Origin: Meiothermus sp. QL-1
GTDB taxonomy: Bacteria; Deinococcota; Deinococci; Deinococcales; Thermaceae
Reading direction: 5' to 3'
Length of the DNA stretch: 64,000 nucleotides
Assembly: GCF_003351145.1 (NCBI RefSeq)
Contig: NZ_QQSV01000004.1
Location: 62,001 to 126,000, forward strand
The translations under genes were made by a program, and so were the position numbers. Shown piece after piece: positions 53,826-64,000 of the stretch. The notes beneath the pieces are model-generated. The model saw nothing but the letters and a program-made list of their open reading frames with translations, was not told the origin of the DNA and ran no database searches. The number at the start of each line of letters is the position of its first letter. The first letter of the stretch is position 1.

Positions 53826-54968
53826 TTACTTGGGCTCGTCCGGAACCACCCCCACCACCCCGGGGGCCACCCACTGCATCTCGTTGAGCTCCTTCACCGT
53901 CATACGGCGCCCCGCCGGCACCCGCAGTATGCCGTTGCGGTCGCGGATGGGACCGGTGAAGGGGTCCCACTTGGGGTTCGGGCTCTGGATGTCCTTGTAA
54001 AGCTCCATCACCCGGTCGTACACGCTCACCCGCCGGCCGTTCACCACCATGGTGGCCTGCTTCAGTGCCGGCTCGAACCTGGGGTTGATGGGCATGCCCA
54101 CCTGGGCGCCCAGCATCACCGCCCGCTCCCGCGCCAGCCACCAGTAGTCCACGTTTTGCAGGTTCCTGGGGGTGTAGGTGCCGTTCTGGACTTTTTTCAG
54201 GATGTCGATGTAGATCACGCTCCAGTCCACCAACTGGCCCGAGACCACGTAGTCGGGGGCATACTTGTACATCGAGTTGTAGTGGCTGAAGCTCGGCACC
54301 CGGCGCCGGGCTGCGGTCTGAATCACCGTGGCGGTGTCCTCGGTGAAGGCCAGGATATCGTTGCCCTCGGCCATCAAGGCCTCAGCGGCCTCGCGGGCCT
54401 TGACGGGGTCGTACCAGGCGTTAATCCACTTGACATTGACCGTGGCCCTGGGGTTTACCGCCCGCACCCCCAGGGCGAAGGCCGAGATGTGCCGCTTGAG
54501 CTCGGGAATGGGGAAGGCAGCCACGTAGCCCACCTTTCCGCTTTTGGTCAGGGCCCCGGCCATCAGGCCGTTGAGATAGTAGATCTGGTAGAAGTCGGCC
54601 ATGTAGGTGAGCATGTTGGGGGCCCGCTTAAAGCCGGAGGCATGGGCAAAGATGATGTTCGGGTACTTTTTGGCGGCCTCGAGGGTCTGGTCCATGAAGT
54701 CGAAGGAGGTGGTGAAGATCACGTTGCAACCCCCTGCCACCAACCGGTCTACGGTGGCCAGGGTGTCGGCGGGCTTGACCGACTCCACGTACTGGGTGGT
54801 GAGCCCCGGGATGGCCTTCTCTGCCGCCCGGCGGCCCTCATCGTGGGCATAGGTCCAGCCCACATCGCCGATGGGGCCCACGTAGATGAAGCAGGCCTTG
54901 AGGTTCCTCGGCTGGGCCAGGCCAAACCCCAGCACCGCCAAAAGCGCCAACCACCAAACCTTCCGCAT
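53826..54968 (-). CDS. BMP-family nucleoside-binding protein of an ABC transporter
   Basis: About 380 residues. Signal peptide MRKVWWLALLAVLGFGLAQ; then ACFIYVGPIGDVGWTYAHDEGRRA, the BMP/PnrA family start, and FTEDTATVIQTA later. Binds purine nucleosides or related bases outside the membrane. It is not a lipoprotein (no lipobox Cys). ATG at 54966-54968 chosen for GGAGGAGC upstream. Last gene of the transporter operon. Confidence 0.87.
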   Translation of the reverse strand: MRKVWWLALLAVLGFGLAQPRNLKACFIYVGPIGDVGWTYAHDEGRRAAEKAIPGLTTQYVESVKPADTLATVDRLVAGGCNVIFTTSFDFMDQTLEAAKKYPNIIFAHASGFKRAPNMLTYMADFYQIYYLNGLMAGALTKSGKVGYVAAFPIPELKRHISAFALGVRAVNPRATVNVKWINAWYDPVKAREAAEALMAEGNDILAFTEDTATVIQTAARRRVPSFSHYNSMYKYAPDYVVSGQLVDWSVIYIDILKKVQNGTYTPRNLQNVDYWWLARERAVMLGAQVGMPINPRFEPALKQATMVVNGRRVSVYDRVMELYKDIQSPNPKWDPFTGPIRDRNGILRVPAGRRMTVKELNEMQWVAPGVVGVVPDEPK

Positions 54969-55006
54969 GACGCTCCTCCTTCTCCCCATGCCCTTGGGGT
55001 GGGGGC

Positions 55007-55876
55007 CTACCGTTCGCCCCGCCGATAGGGTTTGCCCAACGCTTCAGGGGCATTGCCCTGCTGCCCACGCAGCCCCGACAACGCCAGCACAAGTATAACC
55101 AGCAGGTAGGGCAGGCTGGCAAACACCTCGGTGGGAATGCCCATCTGGCCCTGAAGCCGGAACTGTAGATAGTAGAGGAGCCCGAAAAAAACCGCACCAA
55201 AGATGGCTCTCAAGGGGCTCCAGCCCACGAAAATCACCAGCGCCACCGCAATCCACCCCAGCCCGGCGGTCATCCCGTCGGTCCAGGAGGGGCGGTAGAC
55301 CAGCGACAGGTAGGCCCCGGCCAACCCAGCCAGGGCCCCTCCCGCCACCACCGCAGCGTAGCGCAGGGCCCGCACGTTCACCCCGAGCAGGTCGGCCGCC
55401 GCGGGGTTCTCCCCCACCGAACGCAGCGCAAGACCCAGCCGGGTAGCCCCCAAAACGAAGGCCAGCCCCAGGGCCAGCCCCAAAGCCCCCAGGGTGAAGG
55501 GCCACTCGGGGGGCTGGTTGAAAAGGGGAAGTCCCTCGTAGCGCTTGCCCAGAAGGCCGGCCATCCCTAACCCCAGCATGGCCAGGGCCAGGCCCGAGAC
55601 GAACTGGTTGGCCCCCAGGGTGATGGTCACAAAGCCGTGCAGAAGGGCCGCCAGGGCCCCGGCCAGCATGGCCGCGGACACCGCCAACCAGAGGTTTCCA
55701 TCCCCCCCCGAGCCGTAGGCCACGGCAAACCCGGCCAAAGCCCCCAGGGCCATCATCCCCTCCACCCCCAGGTTCACCACCCCAGCCCGCTCGTTCAAAA
55801 GGGCCCCCAAGCAGGCGATGAGCAGCGGGGTGCCGAAGGAGAGGGCCCGGGCCAAAGCGCTGAAAAGCTCCTCCAA
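55007..55876 (-). CDS. Nucleoside ABC transporter permease 2 (YufQ-like)
   Basis: About 289 residues, eight or more spans. LNERAGVVNLGVEGMMALGA is the hallmark of the YufQ/RbsC-type permease. I set the start at the TTG at 55874-55876, two bases after the stop of the other permease, because homologues begin here and GGGAGGGG lies upstream. A frame open to 55939 is the alternative. Confidence 0.83.
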   Translation of the reverse strand: MEELFSALARALSFGTPLLIACLGALLNERAGVVNLGVEGMMALGALAGFAVAYGSGGDGNLWLAVSAAMLAGALAALLHGFVTITLGANQFVSGLALAMLGLGMAGLLGKRYEGLPLFNQPPEWPFTLGALGLALGLAFVLGATRLGLALRSVGENPAAADLLGVNVRALRYAAVVAGGALAGLAGAYLSLVYRPSWTDGMTAGLGWIAVALVIFVGWSPLRAIFGAVFFGLLYYLQFRLQGQMGIPTEVFASLPYLLVILVLALSGLRGQQGNAPEALGKPYRRGER

Positions 55877-55878
55877 GG

Positions 55879-56940
55879 CTACCCTCCCCTCCCCCAGCGC
55901 AGGCGGTAGCGCAGGAAAAACTCCGAGCCAATCAAGCAAAGAAGCATAACCCCCCCGAAGACATCCACGATGCGAAAGGGCATGTTAAGGCTCACCTTGA
56001 GCACGTCCCCACCCGCCAGAATAAGGCCCAGCAGAGGGGCGGTGAGGAGCACCAGGACCGGGTGGCCCCGGGCCAGCCAGGCCACGATGATGGCGGTAAA
56101 GCCGTAGCCGGAGGAGAGCCGGGTGGGCTCGATCAGGCGGTGGTGAATGCCGGCCAGCTCCCCCACCCCGGCCAGCCCGGCCACCCCCCCGGTGATGAGG
56201 GCCACGGCGAAGAGCACGCGGCCTTGGGCGAGCCCTAGGTAACGGGCGGCCTCGGGGTTCTCCCCCACCACCCGCATGCGGAAGCCCAGAGTGGTGCGGA
56301 AAAGCAGGAGCTGCAGCCCCAAGGCCAGCACCACCCCCAGCAGCAAGGTGGGCCAGTGCACGCTGGAACCCGCCAGCACGGGGAGCTGCTGGTAGTCGGC
56401 CAGGCGGTCGGAGTAAATGTAGCCCCGCACATCCTTGCCGCGCCAGGGACCGTTGATGAGAAAAACGACCAGCGACTGGGCCACGTAGTTGAGCATCAGG
56501 GTGGTGAGAATCTCATTCACACCAAAACGGAGGCGGAGCCAGGCGGCCACCGCGCACCAAAGCGCACCCCCCAGCGCCCCCGCCAGGGCCATGGCAGGCA
56601 GGCTGAGCGGAGCCGGCAAGGGCAGGAAGAGGGCCACCCCCGCGGCCAGCACCGCCCCCAATAGAAGCTGGCCCTCGGCCCCGATGTTGAAGAACTGGGT
56701 GCGGAAGGCCAGGGTCAGGCCCACCCCGATGAGGAGCAGGGGGATGGAGCGGCGCAGGACCTCCTGCCAGCCCTTGGCCTCGAGGAGGGTCCCCTGGAGC
56801 ATGGTGTGGTAGGCCTCGAGCGGGTTCACCCCGTAGGCCAGGAAAACCCCCCCCACCAGGAGGAAGGCCAGGGCCAGCGCCCCCAGGGTCACCCCCAGGA
56901 CCCGCAGAGGGGAGGGCGCGGGCAGGGGCTCGAGCCTCAC
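55879..56940 (-). CDS. Nucleoside ABC transporter permease 1 (YufP-like)
   Basis: 353 residues, about nine spans. FRTQFFNIGAEGQLLLGAVLAAGV is the permease signature, with FGVNEILTTLMLNYVAQ and SGYGFTAIIVAWLARGHP. Its ATG overlaps the ATPase stop (ATGA). Confidence 0.87.
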   Translation of the reverse strand: MRLEPLPAPSPLRVLGVTLGALALAFLLVGGVFLAYGVNPLEAYHTMLQGTLLEAKGWQEVLRRSIPLLLIGVGLTLAFRTQFFNIGAEGQLLLGAVLAAGVALFLPLPAPLSLPAMALAGALGGALWCAVAAWLRLRFGVNEILTTLMLNYVAQSLVVFLINGPWRGKDVRGYIYSDRLADYQQLPVLAGSSVHWPTLLLGVVLALGLQLLLFRTTLGFRMRVVGENPEAARYLGLAQGRVLFAVALITGGVAGLAGVGELAGIHHRLIEPTRLSSGYGFTAIIVAWLARGHPVLVLLTAPLLGLILAGGDVLKVSLNMPFRIVDVFGGVMLLCLIGSEFFLRYRLRWGRGG

Positions 56941-58436
56941 CCCTCACCCCCAACCATCCAAAGGCCTAGCTGGGCCCGGGTGACCTGCCCCACCGGAAAA
57001 GGGCCAAAAAGCTGGCCCCGGTGCAGCACCCCGATGCGGTCCGAAAGAGCGAGGAGCTCTTCCAGGTCCTCGGAGACCAGCAGCACCGCTGCGCCCGAGC
57101 GGGTCTGCGCCAGAAGGGCCTCGTGCACCTGCTCGGTGGCCCCCACGTCCAGGCCGTAGGTAGGGTGCACCGCCAGCACCAGCCGAGCCCGGCCGGAAAG
57201 CTCGCGGGCCAGCACCACCTTTTGCAGGTTGCCCCCCGAGAGCAGCCGGGCTGGGGTGTGCACGCTGGGGGTGGCAATGGCGTAGGCCCTCACCCTGGCC
57301 TCGGCCCAGGCCGCCTGGGCGGCCCGGTCCAGCCAGAAGCCCCGGGCCAGGGGGGGGCGGTCGAAAGCGCGCAGGGCCAGGTTCTCAGCCACGCTCATGG
57401 TGGGCACGCTGCCCATGCGCAGCCGGTCCTCGGGAATGTGGGCTACCCCCAGGGCAAAAAGCCGGGCCGGGTCGGGCTGAAGGGGTTTGCCCTCCAAAAG
57501 GACCCGTCCCTCCTCCGCCCGGCGCAGCCCGGCCAGCACCTCCACCAGCTCGCTCTGGCCGTTGCCCGCGATGCCGGCAATGCCCAGCACCTCACCCGCC
57601 CGCAACTCGAAGCTCACCCCTTGCAAAGCGGGCAGCCCCCGTTCGGAGCGGGCCTTCAGCCCCTCCACCCGCAAGCACACCGCCCCCAGCTCCTGCGGCT
57701 CCCGCCGCCTTTCAAAGGACACAGGGCGCCCCACCATCAGCTCGGCCAGCCGGGCCTTGCTGGCCTCGGCGGCGGGCAGGCTGCCCACCACCCGGCCCTT
57801 GCGCAAAACCACGCAGCGGTCGGCCACCGAGAGCACCTCCTCGAGCTTGTGCGAGATGAAGATGAGGGACTTCCCCGCTGCTTTGAGCTCGCGCATCACC
57901 CGGAACAGGGCCTCGGCCTCCTGTGGGGTAAGGACGCTGGTGGGCTCATCCAGGATGAGCACCCTGGCCCCCCGGAGCAGGGCCCGCACGATCTCCACCC
58001 GTTGCTTCTCCCCCGGGGAGAGCTGGTAGACGTAGGCCCTGGGGTCCACCGGCAGCCCGTAGCCCTGGGCAATCCGCTCGATGAGGGGCAGGATGCGCCG
58101 GGCCGGAAAGAAGGGGGCCCCGATGCCCAGGGCCAGGTTCTCGGCCACGGTGTGCCGCCCCACCAGCACGGGGTGCTGCGGCACCAGGCCAATGCCGTGG
58201 CGCAGGGCGTCCACCGGCGAGGCGATGCGCACCGGGCGCCCTTCGAGGAAAATCTCCCCCTCATCGGGGCGGTAAAGGCCGTAGAGGATGGAGACCAGGG
58301 TGGACTTCCCCGCCCCGTTCTCCCCCAGCAAGGCCAGTATCTCTCCAGGGTGAAGCTCCAGGCTCACCCGGTCGTTGGCCAGTACTCCGGGGAAGCGCTT
58401 GGTGATGTTGTGGAGTCGAAGAAGGGGCTCGCCCAT
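56937..58436 (-). CDS. Nucleoside ABC transporter ATPase with two nucleotide-binding domains
   Basis: About 499 residues, two fused ABC domains. First: LGENGAGKSTL, signature LSPGEKQRVE, Walker B VLILDEPTSVL. Second: Walker A altered to AGIAGNGQSEL (no Lys), signature LSGGNLQKVV, Walker B VLAVHPTYGLD with Glu replaced. Asymmetric sites are normal for this RbsA-like family. ATG at 58434-58436 chosen because TATGAT lies 7 nt upstream. Confidence 0.9.
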   Translation of the reverse strand: MGEPLLRLHNITKRFPGVLANDRVSLELHPGEILALLGENGAGKSTLVSILYGLYRPDEGEIFLEGRPVRIASPVDALRHGIGLVPQHPVLVGRHTVAENLALGIGAPFFPARRILPLIERIAQGYGLPVDPRAYVYQLSPGEKQRVEIVRALLRGARVLILDEPTSVLTPQEAEALFRVMRELKAAGKSLIFISHKLEEVLSVADRCVVLRKGRVVGSLPAAEASKARLAELMVGRPVSFERRREPQELGAVCLRVEGLKARSERGLPALQGVSFELRAGEVLGIAGIAGNGQSELVEVLAGLRRAEEGRVLLEGKPLQPDPARLFALGVAHIPEDRLRMGSVPTMSVAENLALRAFDRPPLARGFWLDRAAQAAWAEARVRAYAIATPSVHTPARLLSGGNLQKVVLARELSGRARLVLAVHPTYGLDVGATEQVHEALLAQTRSGAAVLLVSEDLEELLALSDRIGVLHRGQLFGPFPVGQVTRAQLGLWMVGGEG

Positions 58437-58443
58437 TGGGGCA

Positions 58444-58449
58444 ATCATA
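58444..58449 (-). promoter_or_regulatory. Leaderless -10 box for the nucleoside transporter operon
   Basis: TATGAT on the minus strand with 7 nt to the ATPase ATG. Confidence 0.55.
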
Positions 58450-58537
58450 GCGGGAAGGGGCCTTGGGGGTGTAGAGTAAGGGCGGTCCGCGGTCACAGGT
58501 TTGCTTCGAACCTCTGACCCCCGACCAAGGGGGGATT

Positions 58538-59212
58538 ATGGAACGGCTTGTTTGGATAGGCCTGCTGGGCCTGCTGGGCCTGGTGCTGGCCCAGGCGGTA
58601 GAACGGCGGCTCAACCTGGTGGTAAACGGACAGGCCCAGAACAGCAGGGCCATTGTGGTGGGCGGGCAGACCTACGTGCCTTTGAGCGCTTTGCGGGCCT
58701 TGGGGGTTAGCGCCGCGGTCTCGGGCAATACCCTGAGCCTGGGCTCGCCGGCGGGCGGGACCGAGCAGCGGGCCAGCCTCGAGGGCTGCCTGAACGAGTG
58801 GCTCTTCAACGGCATCTGGCGGGCGCGGGCCACCAAGGTCGAGCCAACCGAGGTGAACGGCCTCAGGGTGTGGGCGGTGGCCCTGGAGGTCCGCAACGCC
58901 ACCACCAGGACGCTGGAAGCCTGGAACGCTGGCTTCAAAGACCCCTCGAGCCTCGCCCTGGCCTTTGCCGACGGCACCACCGTGCGCAGCGAATCGGGCG
59001 CACTGGGGCGCGATTACAACGAAAGAATCTACAACGCCGTCGTTCCCCAGGGCGCTGCCGTCGCGGCCCGGCTCAGTTTCCCCTACGGCCGCACCGATGC
59101 CCCCACCAAGCTCCTCATCGAGATGGATACCACCCGCATCGGCCCCAAGTACGGCCTGGCCTTTGCCACCCCCAACCCCAGCTTCCGCTTCAAGCTGGAC
59201 TGCTCGAGGTGA
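58538..59212 (+). CDS. Secreted protein with copper-amine-oxidase-N-like domain
   Basis: 224 residues. Signal peptide MERLVWIGLLGLLGLVLAQA. Residues about 22-70 (LNLVVNGQAQNSRAIVVGGQTYVPLSALRALGV) match the copper amine oxidase N-terminal repeat, often a wall- or sugar-binding stalk. The rest is beta-rich, with two Cys (ASLEGCLNEW and the final LDCSR) that may pair. No catalytic part. GGGGGGAT precedes the ATG. Divergent from the nucleoside transporter. Confidence 0.7.
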   Translation: MERLVWIGLLGLLGLVLAQAVERRLNLVVNGQAQNSRAIVVGGQTYVPLSALRALGVSAAVSGNTLSLGSPAGGTEQRASLEGCLNEWLFNGIWRARATKVEPTEVNGLRVWAVALEVRNATTRTLEAWNAGFKDPSSLALAFADGTTVRSESGALGRDYNERIYNAVVPQGAAVAARLSFPYGRTDAPTKLLIEMDTTRIGPKYGLAFATPNPSFRFKLDCSR

Positions 59213-59229
59213 GGCCCGGTTCCCGTCCA

Positions 59230-60040
59230 TCAACCACTAGCCAAACGGGCCTCCGCAGCCCCCACCAGCAAAGGCAACAACTGGGCCGCGGTGGCGATGG
59301 CGATGGCCTCTGGGGCCTTGCTTTGGGTGATGGGCAGGCCGATGGGGCAGGTGACGCGGAGCAGGTCGGCCTGGGATAGGCCCTGCTGCAGGAGCTTCTG
59401 CTGGAAGTTGCGCCACTTGACCGCCGAGCCAATCAGGCCCACGAAGCCCAGGTCGCCCCGGCGCAAAGCGGCTTCGAGCACGAACAAATCCTCGGCGTGG
59501 TCGTGGGTCATGATGACCAGGTGCGCCCCCGCCGGCAGGTCGCCCACCACGGCATCCAGAATGGGGGCCTCGAACACCCGAAGACGGGCCTGGTCCTGGT
59601 AAAGAACCCCCAGCCGCTCTTCCGCCAGCATGCCGGGCCTCGAGTCCACCAGCCACAACTCGATGGGCAGCAGCGCGAGCACCCTGGCCAAGGCCAGCCC
59701 CACGTGCCCCACCCCGAAGATGGCCACGGTGGGGCGGACAGGAACGACCAGCTCGAGCAGAATCTGCACCTCGCCCCCGCAGCACTGCACCCCGTACCCG
59801 GCGGGGGCCTGTTCGGTGAGGCGCAGGGTGTGGACCTGCGGGGCCCGGCCCTGGCTCTCCAGCATCCTCCGGGCCAGCGCGACGGCGGTGGCCTCGAGGT
59901 TCCCCCCGCCGATGCTGCCAAAAGCCTCTTCCGCCGTGACGAGCATCTTGGCCCCAGCCTCGCGCGGGGCGTGCCCCCGCACCGAGAGCAGCGTGACCAG
60001 CACCAGGGGCACCTTCTGCTCGGTCAGGCGGGCCAGGTGC

Positions 60041-60054
<14 letters not shown>
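59230..60054 (-). CDS. xdhC: XdhC-family molybdenum cofactor insertion/maturation factor
   Basis: 274 residues from the ATG at 60052-60054. VRGHAPREAGAKMLV and SIGGGNLEATAV form the XdhC/CoxI block, and FGVGHVGLALARVLALL the Rossmann fold. MTHDHAEDLFVLEAAL matches the family. It loads sulfurated Moco into XdhB. Overlaps xdhB by 14 nt. Confidence 0.9.
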
Positions 60055-62376
<2,322 letters not shown>

Positions 62377-62380
<4 letters not shown>

Positions 62381-63753
62381 GCGAGCACCCCCTGGGCTTC
62401 AGCATAGAACTTCCAAAGCAGATTCCCGGCAACAGCCCGCCGGTAAGCGGCGCTGCCCCGGTGGTCGTCGATGGGGCTGAACTCGCCCCGAAGCACCTCG
62501 GCAGCAGCCCGCACGGTGCTCTCGTCCCAGGGCCTGCCCACAAGGAAGGCCTCGGTCCGGTAAGCCCGCACGGGGGTGGCCGCCATACCGCCCAGGGCCA
62601 CCCGCACCCCCTGCACCCGCCCGCCCTCCAGCCACAGGGCAAAGGCCGCCGCCACCGTGGAGATATCGTCCAGGGGCCGCTTGGCCACCTTGTAAAACCG
62701 GGCCAGGGGGGGCAGGGGCAGGGGAATCCGCACCGCCCGGATGAGCTCGCCCGGTTCCAAAGCCGTTCGCCGGTACCCCGTAAAGAACTCTTCCAAAGGC
62801 AGCGTCCGCTCGCCCCCAGCCCCCACCAGCACCACCTGGGCCCCCAGGGCCAGGAGCACCGGGGCGGCATCGCCGATGGGGGAGGCGGTGGCCAGGTTGC
62901 CCCCCAGGGTGGCCCGGTTGCGGATGAGGCGCGAGGCAAAGAGGGGGAACCATTCCGAAAGCAAGGGCACCCGCCCCCCAAGGCCCCGCTCGAGCTCGGA
63001 GAGGCTGAGGCCGGCGCCCAGCTCGAGGAAGTCCGCCTCCCACTGCAACCCCCTAAGCTCTGGCAGCGCGCTGATGTCTACAATCAGCTCCGCCCTGGCA
63101 AAGCGCTGGTTGACCTCCACCCCAAAGTCGGTGCCCCCGGCTAGGGGCCTGGCCTGGGGGTGGTCCTTCAGCACCTGGAGGGCCTCGGCCAGCGAGGCAG
63201 GGCGCAGGTAGCCGGGGCAGCGGAGGGGTGCCGGGGCCGGGGCAGGCTCCATGAGGCGGCGGGCCAGGGGGTCGTCCGGCGAGGGCTTTGGCAGGCCCAA
63301 GGCCGCATCCCTGATGGGCCGGTAGCCGGTGCAGCGGCAGAGGTTGCCGGAAAGCGCCTCCAGGTCAAAGCCCTCTCGCCCTTTGCGGTAGTACTCGGCC
63401 GCCATGCTCACTACGAAGCCGGGGGTGCAGTAACCGCACTGCGAGCCCCCCTGGAGCATGGCCGCCTGCACCGGGTGGAGGGCTTCCGGACGGCCAAGCC
63501 CCTCCACCGTCCAGACCTCCTGGCCGGCCAGGGTGGGCAGCAGCAGCAAGCAGCCGTTCGCCGCCTCGTAGCGGGCACCCTGGCCATCGGGGCGGACCAG
63601 CAAGACCGCGCAGGCCCCGCACTCCCCCTCGGCGCAGCCCTCCTTGCTGCCGGTCAGGCCTGAGGCCCGCAGCCAGGAGAGCAGGGTGGTGTGGGGGTCC
63701 AGCCCTTCTATCTCTACCCGCTGCCCGTTGAGCCAAAAGCCGAAAGCGCCCAT
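62377..63753 (-). CDS. xdhA: Xanthine dehydrogenase, fused 2Fe-2S/FAD small subunit
   Basis: 458 residues. The plant-type 2Fe-2S motif GCAEGECGACAVLL plus NGC comes first, then the second cluster CGYCTPG...CRCTGYRPI, and from about 180 the FAD domain (GGTDFGVEVN, GGNLATASPIGDAAP). XdhA layout. It passes electrons from Moco to NAD. First gene of xdhA-B-C. TAATAT (63759-63764) lies just before the ATG, inside the stop of the HD-GYP gene. Confidence 0.92.
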
Positions 63754-63761
63754 ACCCCATA

Positions 63762-64000
63762 TTACGCCTGCGCAGGGGGGGTTGTGCCTTCCAGCTGGAC
63801 CCCGATTCCGCGGCTGGGGTTGGCCACCTCCAGCACCTCCTTACCCGAGGGGGAGGTGATGCGCTGGATGAAGATGTCCACCAGTTTGGGGTCGAGCTTC
63901 TTTCCCTTTAGCCGCTTGAGCTCCTCTATTATCTCGGCCGGCTTCCAGGCCCTTTTGTAGGGGCGGGGGCTGTAGAGGGCATCGAAGGTATCCACCACCG
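63762..64000 (-). CDS. HD-GYP-domain protein, C-terminal end (starts outside the window)
   Basis: About 79 visible residues. VVDTFDALYSPRPYKRAWKP is the end of the HD-GYP phosphodiesterase core, which degrades cyclic di-GMP; LDPKLVDIFIQRI is its last helix. The tail of about 30 residues is extra. Most of the protein lies beyond 64000. Confidence 0.75.
   Translation of the reverse strand, partial: VVDTFDALYSPRPYKRAWKPAEIIEELKRLKGKKLDPKLVDIFIQRITSPSGKEVLEVANPSRGIGVQLEGTTPPAQA

Overview
The window is GC-rich, tightly packed bacterial DNA with short or overlapping gene junctions. Many starts are GTG or TTG, and many genes have a TANNNT box 6-8 nt before the start codon and no ribosome binding site (leaderless type). 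Together with SpoVS, the MoxR/DUF58/VWA block, SbtA/SbtB and AddAB, this points to a member of the Thermaceae. The main body looks like the Meiothermus/Calidithermus side of the family rather than Thermus. That placement is inference from protein recognition and was not computed.

Region 1 (1-4724): the start of a deoxyribose-phosphate aldolase gene, tatA, a molybdate transporter (modABC) behind a perfect 21-bp palindrome next to a PadR-type regulator, a small cytochrome c and a LON-domain protein. Region 2 (4721-13253): a Thermus-looking segment. It holds a TPP-riboswitch-controlled thiE-S-G-O-C-D operon and then an accessory patch. The patch is a four-gene operon (coiled-coil protein, membrane protein, VWA-like protein, HEPN protein) lying between a csm6 gene truncated after its CARF domain and an opposite-strand gene fragment. 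That fragment is broken at the same point as a cobB stub. This patch is the best candidate for an undescribed system, and also looks like the remnant of a type III CRISPR neighbourhood.

Region 3 (13260-31614): a MoxR-DUF58-VWA-VWA operon, a hydroxyisobutyrate-dehydrogenase-like enzyme, a secreted glyoxal-oxidase-like copper enzyme, YIP1 and YibE/F membrane proteins, a 3-hydroxybutyrate dehydrogenase, DnaG primase, a 1030-residue adenylate cyclase/ATPase/TPR regulator, purE-purK, and the bicarbonate transporter pair sbtA-sbtB. Region 4 (31627-47827): an unassigned conserved protein, a GH13-like protein fused to a helix-hairpin-helix tail, an SRPBCC protein, cysS, a membrane zinc peptidase, spoVS, gltB with a leader hairpin, a protoglobin, a HAD hydrolase, ruvA, two crotonase-family enzymes and a cupin.

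Region 5 (47839-64000): addA and addB flanking an opposite-strand class IV aminotransferase, a BMP-type nucleoside ABC transporter, a secreted copper-amine-oxidase-N-like protein, xdhC-xdhB-xdhA, and the end of an HD-GYP gene. The purine uptake and xanthine dehydrogenase genes form a catabolic block that needs molybdenum cofactor, which fits with modABC at the other end. No rRNA, tRNA, CRISPR array or intact insertion sequence was seen.
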